DNA of 64,000 bases, from assembly GCF_021462225.1 (NCBI RefSeq), contig NC_061794.1, positions 19,423,784 to 19,487,783 on the forward strand, given 5' to 3'. The notes beneath the pieces are model-generated. The model did no database searches. It was not told the DNA's origin and saw only the letters and a list, made by a program, of their open reading frames with translations. The stretch comes from Girardinichthys multiradiatus. Its lineage: Eukaryota; Chordata; Actinopteri; Cyprinodontiformes; Goodeidae. The translations under genes and the position numbers were made by a program. This document shows, one piece after another, positions 1 through 11,095 of this stretch (the first letter of the stretch is position 1; every line of letters begins with the position of its first letter).

Positions 1-840
1 GATCAAAAAGAAGAGGTCACCATTTCTTCAAAGTCTTAATACTTTAACCTGTTGAGCCGTAAGGAGCTTTAGACCAATTTCCACCTGAAATCACATACCT
101 TAAATAAATCAAGTATAGCTCCACAACTATAATATATACATGCAAACCTTTGGTACCTGTGTAAAGGTAAACTTAAATTAATATATTTCCAATGGGACCA
201 CTTTTGCAACTGTTACTATGTCTGTAAATCTTCTATTTTTTGGCCTTTGTCTAATTTTTTTTTCTAAATAAACATTGTTAAACACCATGAAAATCCTTTG
301 GAAATTCTAGGAGAACCCCCAGGTTGTATTCATCAATATCTTGGCTATAACTGCAGCAAATTTGGACTGAATTAGTTGAAGCATTTATTTTCCCCAAAAA
401 CCTTAGAAGGCAATGTGCCAGCCGGAGCTGGGATTTTGGCACAATTTAGCCAAATGTGCCAAATTTGTTTTTCACCTCAAAAAAGAGAATCTGGTCAAAT
501 AAAAGTGCAGATTTCCATTGTAGGACTCCTTCTGCATATGAAATAACCTTGGTCATGACATTTACCCTGTGTACCATCAAAATGTACCATTCTGCACAGC
601 ATAATACCAATATAATGAATAGAAAACAAGCTGAATTACATCAGTTTGTCCCCCAACAGAGGGATTTTATTGAAAACAATCTAAACAAGTGTACAAAAAC
701 AATTATCTAGGGGTGTCAATCCTGGGTCCTGGAGAAAGCCTCGGTGAAAACATAGGAGCTTGTGGCTCAGTGTCAGCCTCACCTGGAGAGTGTCACATGT
801 TCTCACTGTCATCACGGGGTGGAGGGGTAGCCTTACTCAC
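1..840. other. AT-rich stretch without recognised gene
   Basis: No coding region, RNA gene or full-length mobile element was recognised. The short open frames here have no domain, splice signals or coding bias that I can see. Confidence 0.5.
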
Positions 841-902
841 CCGTCTGGAGATTGACCTGGTTGAAGTGTTCCTTTTTCTTGGAGCAGAAGCAACCTTATG
901 CT

Positions 903-1657
903 TCACAGGCCTTGAGGCAGACTGTAGCTGACAGGCAGGTGGCTATACTCATCTTCTTCTGCATCATTTTCACTCGGGAAACAGAAAGATATATGTTGAA
1001 GACTAACTCTGTTTTTCTAAATGGCAAACTAAAAATGAAGTCACATCTGACAATGACTTTTAATAGGCCTAGGAGCACAATGCTAACACTGTGATGACAC
1101 ATTATGTTTCTTTTGTAAACACAATGGTTTGCAGAATGGATTTCTTACCTCGAAGAAGAGAAGGCCTCAACCGAAGTGGAGGGATGCAGAGATTTTTTCT
1201 GTGCCGGATGGCCCTACTTCCTCCTGGCTGTAAAAATATAGAAATAGATTGGTTCATAGCTATGTTTTCTGGTCACAAGATGATAAATTATTTGCCACTG
1301 TACTCCAAAAATAGCCAAATAACACAAAATAGCCATGTTATAAAACAGTAGTGTTATTGGTAAAGTGTAAAGGATAAAACAGCTTCTTTAGTGGCTTTCA
1401 GCCATACAGAACAGGTATGTATCCCTTTGTTCTGGGGGGGGGTTCATTGCTAAGTTTTCTGGCTACAAAACTAAAATAAACATGCAATTTCATCTATTTT
1501 TGAAATAACAGCCATGTAATATAAAGTAACTGTATTACTTACTCATGAATTGGGTCAATAAGAAGAAGTTGCTCAAATTCCTCCTTAACAAAATCCACGC
1601 TGGTGTCTGAAGAATCCTGCATTTCAATGTCGCTCAACCTGGTAATTTCTCCCAAAG
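903..1657 (-). CDS. possible exons of an unidentified host gene
   Basis: Three minus-strand blocks look like exons. Block 1543-1657 reads as an acidic segment including SDIEMQDSSDTSVDFVKEEF and ends at a GTAAGT donor. Block 1149-1227 lies between a TTTTTACAG acceptor and a GTAAG donor and is open in one frame, containing RHRKNLCIPPLRLRP. Block 903-958 follows a CAG acceptor and reads EEDEYSHLPVSYSLPQGL then a stop. Blocks two and three join in phase. Block one to block two does not join in the open frame, so an exon may be missing, the gene may be decayed, or a site is misjudged. A further candidate at 841-921 has an acceptor and a GTGAGT donor but does not fit the phase. I do not recognise the protein. 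Confidence 0.3.
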
Positions 1658-1912
1658 CTTACAGAACGGCTCTTCTGTGCCAAAATAATAAAAGAAATCC
1701 AACAACAACAAAAACACAGGTGAAGAGAGTTGCTGAAATAACGAGTTGACTGTGTCTACAGCTGTGCGTAATGAGGCCTTTGCGTGAAGCAGCCGAGACT
1801 GCCAATTTTATAACCTCCGTTACTCACGGAAATTACAGCACGGGACAATGTTGGACAAACACGCGACATACTTTATTCGAAAGGTGAGCGTCTCTAGTTT
1901 CTAGTTTATATA

Positions 1913-3486
1913 CAGGTCCTTCTCAAAATATTAGCATATTGTGATAAATTTCGTTATTTTCCATAATGTCATGATGAAAATTTAACATTCATATATTTTA
2001 GATTCATTGCACACTAACTGAAATATTTCAGGTATTTTATTGTCTTAATACGGATGATTTTGGCATACAGCTCATGAAAACCCAAAATTCCTATCTCACA
2101 AAATTAGCATATCATTAAAAGGGTTTCTAAACGAGCTATGAACCTAATCATCTGAATCAACGAGTTAACTCTAAACACCTGCAAAAGATTCCTGAGGCCT
2201 TTAAAACTCCCAGCCTGGTTCATCACTCAAAACCCCAATCATGGGTAAGACTGCCGACCTGACTGCTGTCCAGAAGGCCACTATTGACACCCTCAAGCAA
2301 GAGGGTAAAACACAGAAAGACATTTCTGAACGAATAGGCTGTTCCCAGAGTGCTGTATCAAGGCATCTCAGTGGGAAGTCTGTGGGAAGGAAAAAGTGTG
2401 GCAGAAAACGCTGCACAACGAGAAGAGGTGACCGGACCCTGAGGAAGATTGTGGAGAAGGGCCGATTCCAGACCTTGGGGGACCTGCGGAAGCTGTGGAC
2501 TGAGTCTAGAGTAGAAACATCCAGAGCCGCCGTGCACAGGCGTGTGCAGGAAATGGGCTACAGGTGCCGCATTCCCCAGATCAAGCCACTTTTGAACCAG
2601 AAACAGCGGCAGAAACGCCTGACCTGGGCTACAGAGAAGCAGCACTGGACTGTTGCTCAGTGGTCCAAAGTACTTTTTTCGGATGAAAGCAAATTCTGCA
2701 TGTCATTCGGAAATCAAGGTGCCAGAGTCTGGAGGAAGACTGGGGAGAAGGAAATGCCAAAATGCCAGAAGTCCAGTGTCAAGTACCCACGGTCAGTGAT
2801 TGTCTGGGGTGCCGTGTAAGCTGCTGGTGTTGGTCCACTGTGTTTTATCAAGGGCAGGGTCAATGCAGCTAGCTATCAGGAGATTTTGGAGCACTTCATG
2901 CTTCCATCTGCTGAAAAGCTTTATGGAGATGAAGATTTCATTTTTCAGCACGACCTGGCACCTGCTCACAGTGCCAAAACCACTGGTAAATGGTTTACTG
3001 ACCATGGTATCACTGTGCTCAATTGGCCTGCCAACTCTCCTGACATGAACCCCATAGAGAATCTGTGGGATATTGTGAAGAGAACGTTGAGAGACTCAAG
3101 ACCCAACACTCTGGATGAGCTAAAGGCCGCTATCGAAGCATTCTGGGCCTCCATAAGACCTCAGCAGTGCCACAGGCTGATTGCCTCCATGCCACGCCGC
3201 ATTGAAGCAGTCATTTCTGCAAAAGGATTCCCGACCAAGTATTGAGTGCATAACTGTACATGATTATTTGAAGGTTGACGTTTTTTGTATTAAAAACACT
3301 TTTCTTTTATTGGTCGGATGAAATATGCTAATTTTGTGAGATAGGAATTTTGGGTTTTCATGAGCTGTATGCCAAATATTTCAGTTAGTGTGCAATGAAT
3401 CTAAAATATATGAATGTTAAATTTTCATCATGACATTATTGAAAATAATGAACTTTATCACAATATGCTAATATTTTGAGAAGGAC

Positions 3487-3489
<3 letters not shown>
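1913..3489 (+). mobile_element. Tc1/mariner element, family A, copy 1 (decayed)
   Basis: The element is bounded by inverted ends beginning caggtccttctcaaaatatt and flanked by TA on both sides, the Tc1/mariner target duplication. Its length is 1577 bp against 1610 bp for the most complete copy in the window. The 33-bp difference is one deletion in the right terminal region, where the block between 'tatgccaaa' and 'atatttcag' is lost. It carries a transposase broken by a stop codon. The right end abuts a long TA microsatellite. Confidence 0.95.
2241..3245 (+). pseudogene. Tc1-like transposase with one nonsense codon
   Basis: The frame is aligned from ATG to the final TKY-stop with the 334-aa transposase at 57126-58130. 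It is broken only by TAA at 2817-2819 where the intact copy has TCA (Ser193). The N-terminal helix-turn-helix region is present. The first catalytic Asp (SDESKF), the second (QHDLAPAH) and the Glu (NPIENLW) are all present, but the Asp-Asp-Glu core is divided by the stop. The second half stays open from 2886 in the same frame, so this copy is otherwise well preserved. Confidence 0.93.

Positions 3490-3543
<54 letters not shown>
3490..3543. repeat. (TA)n microsatellite
   Basis: Uninterrupted TA dinucleotides directly follow the right end of the Tc1 copy. The element's TA target duplication merges with the repeat. Confidence 0.95.
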
Positions 3544-3547
<4 letters not shown>

Positions 3548-4107
3548 TGAGCTCTGTTCCCACTGCTTTCTTTTTTTTGTGTATTTTGTGTGTTTTTATG
3601 TTTTGGGCCACAATTCTGTGGTCTCACTCAGCAGAGAGGAACTTTTCAACATCAGAGAGTTTTCACTTGGGATTTATTTCACCATCATTCATCGATTCCA
3701 GTTTCAGTGGGGTTTTGGCTAGCACAGCAGCTGCGCTCAGGTAATTCTATATTTGTCTTACTTTTTAACCTTTTGTCTTGTTGACTGTACTAACTCATTT
3801 GTCTTGTTCTTTTTATATAACCTCTTTGGATTACTTAAACATTTAAGCAGAAGAAGGCCTTGGAGTTGAGTTCATTCTTATGTTGGTGTAGAAGTAGAAG
3901 GAATATGTGGAAGGTTCTGTTCATTCTAGGGAAGCACAATCTTTATTTTCTTTTAGGTCTTCCTATTTTGTACTGGTTAAAACACTATATTCAGCAAATA
4001 AGTCCTGCGTTAATGCAAAATGCACTTACAATTCTGTCAGCTTACATAGTAAATTTTATTAGGATTTAATGTTACTGGCCAGCATTAAGTTGAGTATACC
4101 TTTAAAG

Positions 4108-4114
<7 letters not shown>
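3544..4114. other. no recognised gene
   Basis: No gene, domain or known repeat was recognised. The open frames here lack any visible domain. Confidence 0.5.

Positions 4115-4175
<61 letters not shown>
4115..4175. repeat. (AT)n microsatellite
   Basis: About 60 bp of AT dinucleotides. The tyrosine/isoleucine-rich translation on the minus strand is an artefact of this repeat. Confidence 0.95.
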
Positions 4176-4178
<3 letters not shown>

Positions 4179-4371
4179 ATCTAAAAAACATAAATAATGA
4201 ATAACACCCTTAAACACACCCCTCTGTTTTAATTGGTTCATTCATGGTTTCGCCCATAACGCCCCTTAAGGACGCTCCTCTATTTTATGCCCCTCAGTCA
4301 CACCCCTACACCACCTGTTCTCATTCCCTCATAACCCCTCTTAAAGGTCAAAGGTAACTTGTCAAGTAAGT

Positions 4372-5360
4372 TTGATTAATGGGTGTCGTTTAATCTCTGA
4401 CTGGACTACTTTTGAAACTTCAGCCACTGACTTAAACCAACTAACTGATGTGGTGACATCATACATCAGTTTCTGGGTGGACATGTGTGTGCCATGGTTT
4501 ACTCCACATCTCAGGAACCTGCGCAGGGATCAGGAAGAAGCTCACAGCAAAGGAGAGTGGGTACTGTATAGGCAAACCAGGAACAAACTAACAAAGGAGA
4601 TCAAAGCAGCCAAGAGAAGCTACAGTGAGAAGCTAAAGAACAGCTTTTCTACTGGTGATGCTTCGTCTATCTGGAACTGTTTGAAAAACCTGACTGCCTA
4701 AAGGAGCCCCCCCTACCCACCCTGAGCAGAATCCTTGCCTGGCTAACCGTCTGAATGGCTTCTACTGCAGACATGAAAGAGAGCTGTTCACCCCTCAGAC
4801 CATCTCCTCCACATCCCATTCAGGAACAAATTCTTCAACAGCAACAAAACCCCTACCTTCAGACCCCCTGCCTACACTACAGATATCTGAGGAAGATGTA
4901 AATTGGCTCTTTCAGTGCATGAAAACAAAAAAGGCTGTAGGACCTCATAAGTAACAAGTCACTGGTGTTGTGAAAGGTCCCCTACTGCTTCAAATGCCCC
5001 TCAGCAGACCCGTCTGTGAAACTCCTGAAGTTTGCAGATGACACCACCGTCATTGGTCTGATCCAGGATGGTGAAGAGTCTGCATACAGACATGAGGTGG
5101 ATTGGCTGGTACACTGGTGTGGTCAAAGCCACTTTGAACTCAACCCACTCAAGACTGTAGAGATGATGGTGGACTTCAACATCCTCAACAATAACATGTC
5201 AGCTGTGGACCACTTCAGGTTCCTAGGAACCGCCATCTCTTCGGACCTTTGATGGTCCTCACACATAGACACTGTCTGGAAGAAGGCCCAGCAGAGACTG
5301 TACTTTTTGAGGCAACTCAAGAAGTACATCCTTCCTCAGGAGCTTTGGCTTGCTATCAAA
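4372..5360 (+). mobile_element. LINE relic (fish L2/Jockey-type reverse transcriptase)
   Basis: Two coding patches come from one non-LTR retrotransposon. The first (4372-4701) has the linker between endonuclease and RT, with FTPHLRNLRRDQEEAH and RQTRNKLTKEIKAAKRSY. The second (about 5010-5250) begins VKLLKFADDTTVIG, the catalytic FADD motif of RT, then LNPLKTVEMMVDF and FRFLGTAISSDL. Text between the patches (4702-5010) is the same element with frameshifts and a large internal loss, since most palm motifs upstream of FADD are missing. The 3' part continues to about 5360 (KKAQQRLYFLRQL-like in a shifted frame). Inactive. Confidence 0.8.
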
Positions 5361-6395
5361 TTTAACCAATGAGCGCTAGTATGGTTAATCAGTTAGTTCT
5401 GAAAGGCCTAACAGTTAACACCCATTTATCCTATACTAGAGATTCTACATATGCACGTCAGAAAATTCCAATCGAGCTTACTAGGATGGGTGGAATTTAA
5501 AATAAAAAGTGAAAAAAAAAAAAAACACGGCTGCTCAAAAGCTTAAGAAGAAGAAAGAAAGTTGATTCCTGGTGGGGGATAGAGGACCGGTTTATTGAGG
5601 GGTCAGAATTACTTTAATCCTAGCAAGGAGGCATCTGTTTGCCGTTTACTTTTAGGAGAGACAGCTTATCCCGGCAATCCCAGTCCGTCTCTCTTCTTTT
5701 TATATTTTCACAGGAAGGCCCCCTCTGTCCCCTGATGGGGACCTACAGGTTGACTCTAGGAGGGAGTCTAACTAAAACCCTTTAAAACACGAGCACGTGC
5801 CTTTTATTATTACCCTCAGTCAGAAACCAGAAGTTAATTCAGAGAAGGAAACTCACCCAATAAAAAGAAAAACTCCCAGAGGCAGGGTTCTGTGTGAAAA
5901 ATATTAAGTTCCAAAATGAAAAAATTGGTGCAGATGACAAAATATAAAAAGCCTTCACTTCTATGTCTGAAGAACAAAAGGTCCACTCGACTCCACAAAA
6001 ACAAAAAAAACTACTCCCTAAAATCTACTGTCACAAGCTTTTATATGGTTAGATAAGCTTGATTACCATATTTGGATGCAATTTAACAAGTGCAATACAT
6101 GTGAGAGAAAAATTAAAGCATTTAACATAGTGAAGAGGTCGCTGGCATCTTTTTTCGTCATAGTCCGCACATGGACTTCTTCTCCCCCTGCTCTCTCTGT
6201 CTGCTGGATGATTCATCTCCATGATCCTCAAGGCCCAGTGTCCTGCATGTTTTAGATGTTTCCGTACTTCAGCACACTTGATATCCATTGATGGCTCATT
6301 AACAGGCTATTGCTGACCTGCAAACATCTGAATCAGGTGTGTTAAAGCAGAGAAGCCTCTAAAACCTGCAGGACACCTGCCCTCGAGGACTGACT
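5361..6395. other. no recognised gene
   Basis: No coding region was recognised. There is an A-run near 5512-5526. The last ~110 bp (about 6290-6400) resembles the short terminal text of common fish non-autonomous repeats ('cctgcaggacacctgccctcgaggactgactttgg'-like), but I cannot assign it to a family. Confidence 0.45.
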
Positions 6396-7312
6396 TTGGC
6401 CACCCCTTCTATAGTCAGAGGACTAGAGAGTGTCAGGGCCACTGTCCAAGATGAAACACACAAAATATACATTGGAAAGATGGCCGAAATGGATGAAGTG
6501 CTCAGTGAATGTCTCAAACAATGTAAACTGGAGGAGAATGAGTTGGAGGAACCACTGTGCAAAGAAAAAACACTGCATGGAAAATACAACCGAAAGATAG
6601 CTTAAGTGACTGATATGAACAAATCCTAGCAATGGACAGATAGGGCTAGGCTGAAACACAGCACAGAGGCACTAATCATGGCTGCACAGAAGCAAGCCAT
6701 GAGCACCAGAGCAATAGTGGCCCAGATCTATTGCATCAGGCAAGATCCCAGGTGCAAAGGGTCCCTTGAGACAATCGGGCACCTAACACCAGGATGTACA
6801 ATGCTAGCAGGAAAAGAATACATGGATCTTCACAACCAAGTAGCTGGACTAGTGTAAAGACAAATCTGTGCATAATATGACCTGGTTAAAATGGGAGATG
6901 CCACACAAGGTGGTAGAAAATGAACGAGCTACGACCTTATGGAACTTCCAGATACAGAACGACAAAATGGGAATGGCAAACCAACTGGACATTGTAATCA
7001 TTAAGCAGCAGAAGAAAGCTGTTGTGGTGATGTAGCCATCCAGAATGATGGAAACATCAGGAAAAAGGAACACAATAAACTGGAGAAATACCAAGGGCTC
7101 AAAAAAGCAAAAAAAGAGCCGGGAAGGTGAAGAGACACAGTAGTGCCTGTGGTCACTGGAGCCCTCGGGGCAATGACCCCCAAACTGGAGTGGCTCAAAC
7201 TCTAGTTTGGGGCTCAAACAGATACCTAGAGATGCATCAGACTTTTCGATACAGGAGAGCTCACCTCTGGTGCCCGTGGTAGAGGACCCAAGCTTGAAAG
7301 AAGGGATAACCA
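6396..7312 (+). mobile_element. C-terminal relic of an endonuclease-domain (R2/R4-type) LINE
   Basis: Reading across frames gives the C-terminal end of a non-LTR retrotransposon polyprotein that I recognise from many animal genomes. Recognisable pieces are TRAIVAQIYCIRQDPRC and ETIGHLTPGC (degenerate CCHC knuckle), then YMDLHNQVAG, NDKMGMANQLDIVIIKQQKK and EKYQGLK-like text of the restriction-like endonuclease. Several stops break it, including TAG right after KAVVVM. The 324 bp at 6960-7283 recur, apparently unchanged, at 9049-9372. The clade assignment is by memory of the protein pattern, so treat it as likely. Confidence 0.7.
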
Positions 7313-8271
7313 CGCCTAATACAGAATTACAAATATAAAAATAAAAAGCATTAATTTAAAAAATACTTAAAGTGCAAAATTATCACGATTACTTATGTTA
7401 CTGATAGCAAAAAACTATAAAGATTGATATTTTGTCCTTATCCCCAGGTAATACCATTAGTCTGCATTATCTAGGTAGTCTAGATTGTCTATAGGCAGGC
7501 ACATCAGACAACCTTTTTCTGCTGGTGTTGTGCCTACCATTAGACAGCAGTTTCCAGAGGAAGGAACAATTTATAAAGCGTTTAAGCTACGTCATTTGGT
7601 TGAAAATGAATAATAACAAATACCAATCGCAAAGTGTCTCTGAATAAAAATGTGTTTTAAAGTATAGCTGCTGTGACATCATTTAGGTCAGTAGAAATTA
7701 TCAAAAGTAGTAACTTGCCTGATAAAGGGTTAAACATTACTGGTGGGAGATACTATGTAACTGTGGCCTCCTAATTAAAGCAAAATGTATAAAACTATTC
7801 ATTTTGAAATATTGAATGAAAGTAACAATATATTACTTGAATACATTTGTTTTCTTGTTCCTGGATAAATCAAACTTTGTGCTCTTTAGAAATAAAAAGA
7901 ACTTCTCCTTTTGTCATACCCCTCCTCTTCTATCAATGTGGTACAGTCCACCAAGTTCAGGTGCAAGCCTTTACGTGTTAATTGAACACATTTCATTTGT
8001 TTGCATGGAGAAATAGGTAAGACCCATACAAGGAACATGTTATGTAATTATGCAGAATGGTGTAGGTTACTTGATGTTCGGATACACCAAAGATTTGTGA
8101 CAGTTTAGCTAGTTATTAGCAAGCATGCTAGTCAGTGTACTAGTGTTTAAAGAAAAGTGAGAGATGTGATACTGTTAACTTAATTCATAAAGCATTTCAC
8201 ATATAATAACATTAAATCATATTGTATGCAGTAATGTGCTATTGCTAGTTATCAACATTTCATTTTTGCAG
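7313..8271. other. AT-rich spacer, no recognised gene
   Basis: No domain-bearing frame or known repeat was recognised. It ends at the first detectable splice acceptor of the SET-domain pseudogene. Confidence 0.45.
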
Positions 8272-9048
8272 GAGATGGCAGCAACAAGGCCACAGAGAGT
8301 GAAAAGAAATCACAAACATGATGCCATTTATTATTGCTCCTTAGGTGAAGATAAGGAAGGATTTGAAATAAAATATTTTAATTAATTTAAAGGTGAGTTG
8401 TGAGTTTAACACCCAAAGGTTCCCAGAGTTCATTACAAAAAGATAGTTTAAAAGTGAAAAAAAAATTTAACTGTACTTTAGAAGCATATAACATGTTCTA
8501 TGATAATTATGATCAGTACATCTTTCTTATTCCAAAGGAGACAAGCAACTGCTCAAAGAAGAAGCTTTTATGTTGGATTTTTTTTTTCTTGGAAAGATAA
8601 TTGTATATCTAGATAGATAATTTATTTATGAAACAAAATGTTTATGGATTAATCCACAGAAGCAATTTGTTAGTGAAATAGTCATTCCACCACTCAACTG
8701 ACATAAAATGTTTATATAATCACAAAAAGACATCAAATTAAATAAATTAACTGATTAAAAAAAGGTTAATAATCAATTGCTACTATTTGATGGCTCTACA
8801 TTGTTGAAAGTTTATAATTCTACTTCGTTTACTATGTGTACTTTCAGGTTGGGGTGTGTTCAGCTGCCGGTGCTTTCAAAAAGATTTCCTTATTGAGTAC
8901 AGAGGGGAAGTCATAAATAGAAAGGAACAAGAAAACCGATTGAAAGTTTACCATGATGCACTTAAGGTTTTTATGTTTGATTTCCGGTTCAATGGACAAT
9001 AATTATGGTGTGTGACTGTTTTAATGTGTTTTTTTTTTTCTAAATTTG

Positions 9049-9372
9049 CGACAAAATGGGAATGGCAAACCAACTGGACATTGTAATCATTAAGCAGCAG
9101 AAGAAAGCTGTTGTGGTGATGTAGCCATCCAGAATGATGGAAACATCAGGAAAAAGGAACACAATAAACTGGAGAAATACCAAGGGCTCAAAAAAGCAAA
9201 AAAAGAGCCGGGAAGGTGAAGAGACACAGTAGTGCCTGTGGTCACTGGAGCCCTCGGGGCAATGACCCCCAAACTGGAGTGGCTCAAACTCTAGTTTGGG
9301 GCTCAAACAGATACCTAGAGATGCATCAGACTTTTCGATACAGGAGAGCTCACCTCTGGTGCCCGTGGTAGA
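9049..9372 (+). mobile_element. second copy of the LINE C-terminal fragment
   Basis: These 324 bp match 6960-7283 with no difference that I could find, including the same internal stop codon. They sit between the two halves of the SET core, replacing the exon-intron text expected there. The downstream junction is followed by gaaacgttggttacatac, also found at the left border of the DIRS element. Because the dead sequence itself was copied, this is local duplication, not a fresh retrotransposition. Confidence 0.85.
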
Positions 9373-9809
9373 AACGTTGGTTACATACAGTGAATCCAAA
9401 CAGCAAAATGAAAGTTACAAGAGTGGATGGAAGACCCCATCTCTGTTTATTTGCACTCAAAGATATTGGTCCAAGGGAAGAAGTCACTTATAATTGTGGT
9501 GATTCTGACTGGCCATGGAGAAGCAAGGTATTTAGAAGTGTAGCAATACTGTCACAAGTCATTCTATCAGCTTTGAACACAACTTTAAAGGTTATATCAA
9601 GTTGTAGTACACAAAGTTTCAATATATTCAAAAACAAATCACAAGCATAGTGCCTAAAAAATGTCGATTTTGTAGAAAGACTTAATCAGACTACACTATT
9701 TTTAACTTCTTTAGTACTATTCAAAATTTTAGAAACTGTCACATGTAAATAGATTTATGCTGACCTTAGATTTATAAATATTAACTACTATGTAATATAT
9801 TTTGAAGTG

Positions 9810-11095
9810 TCTAGACAAACAGGTCCTGTGTAATACTCAACATGTAAAGTTCAGGAATAAAGAGGACTGAGTTTTGAAACTGCACGTGCAAAAGAATGAA
9901 AGTTACATTTAGAAGCGTCCAGACACACAGGTCCTGTGTAATACTCAACATGTAAGATTCAGGAATAAAGAGGACTGAGTTTTGTGCATTAGGAACAAAC
10001 TCACATTCAGTGATTGTTCTTTACATTTCAGATCTCTAAAGAGATGCTCGGTCGGGTTGCTGATGTGGACGCATGCAGATCCCCTTCAGGCAACACACCA
10101 AAGGTAATTTTCATCTCCAATGACAGATTTATTTTCCAAAATAGGTTAATGAGAATGATATTTCAATTCAATTCTGTTTTATTTATATAGTGCCAATTCA
10201 CAACACATGTTATCTCAAGGCACTTCACAACAGTCAGGTACATACATTCTAATTAATCCTAACCATTGAACACTGCAGTCAGATTCAGTTATTTATTCAA
10301 ATTGGATAAAACGTTTTTCTGTCTAAGGAAACCCAGCAGATTGCATCCAGTCAGTGACTTTCAGCATTCACTCCTCCCGGATGAGCATGTAGAGACAGTG
10401 GACAGTCACTGGCGTTGACTTTGCAGCAATCCCTCATACTGAGGATGCATGTAGCGACAGCGGAGAGGAAAAACTCCCTTTTAACAGGAAGAAACCTCCA
10501 GCAGAACCAGGCTCAGTATGGGCGGCCATCTGCCACGACCGACTGGGGGTTTTAGAGAACAGAGCAGAGACACATTTATTTAGCAGTATTCAGACACACA
10601 GGTCCGATGAAACCTTATTATGTAAGGTTCAGGAATAAAGAGGACTGAGTTTTGAAACTACACGTGCAAAAGAATGAAAGTTACATTTAGAAGCGTCCAG
10701 ACACACAGGTCCTGTGTAATACTCAACATGTAAGATTCAGGAATAAAGAGGACTGAGTTTTGTGCATTAGGAACAAACTCACATTCAGTGATTGTTCTTT
10801 ACATTTCAGATCTCCAAAGAGATGCCCTGTCAGGCTGCTGATGTGGACGCATGCAGATCCCCTTCAGGCAACACACCAGAGGTAATTTTCATCTCCAATG
10901 ACAGATTTATTTTCCAAAATAGATTAATGAGAATGATCTTTAGCAGTATTCAGAGACACAGGTCCGATGAAACCTTATTATGTAAGGTGCATGCATTTGG
11001 AGGACTGAGTTTTGAAGCTACACGTGCAAAAGAATGAAAGTAACATTTAGAAGCGTCCAGACACACAGGTCCTGTGTAATACTCAACATGTAAGT
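9810..11095 (+). repeat. tandem module array around a duplicated exon
   Basis: A module of roughly 100 bp with the core 'cacacaggtcctgtgtaa' and then 'aggaataaagaggactgag' starts near 9810, 9912, 10589, 10690, 10951 and 11050. Some copies carry the variant 'ggtccgatgaaacc'. A larger unit containing two modules plus the 72-bp exon recurs with an offset of 778 bp. The spacing between module clusters is partly due to a dispersed repeat at about 10160-10565. Confidence 0.8.
10160..10565 (+). repeat. dispersed teleost repeat (non-autonomous)
   Basis: It begins 'tttatttatatagtgccaat' and ends 'cgaccgactgggggttt'. I know this text as a high-copy interspersed repeat in many percomorph genomes, often lying in introns. 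It has no open frame. I cannot state its class. It was inserted inside one unit of the surrounding module array, since the other unit lacks it. Confidence 0.6.

Noticed and set aside
1848..1883. A short ATG frame (MLDKHATYFIRK) followed by gtgagc, considered as a first exon
   Set aside because: Only 12 codons, no downstream partner exon before the Tc1 insertion, and no recognised homologue.
3436..4241. Frames rich in alternating Tyr/Ile
   Set aside because: They translate TA microsatellites.
6849..7313. A 154-aa minus-strand frame with a hydrophobic stretch, echoed at 9040-9399
   Set aside because: It is antisense to the LINE C-terminal fragment. The echo is explained by the 324-bp duplication.
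9810..11095. Array of spaced repeats, considered as CRISPR
   Set aside because: This is vertebrate DNA. Repeats are ~100 bp, irregularly spaced and contain a duplicated exon; there are no cas genes.
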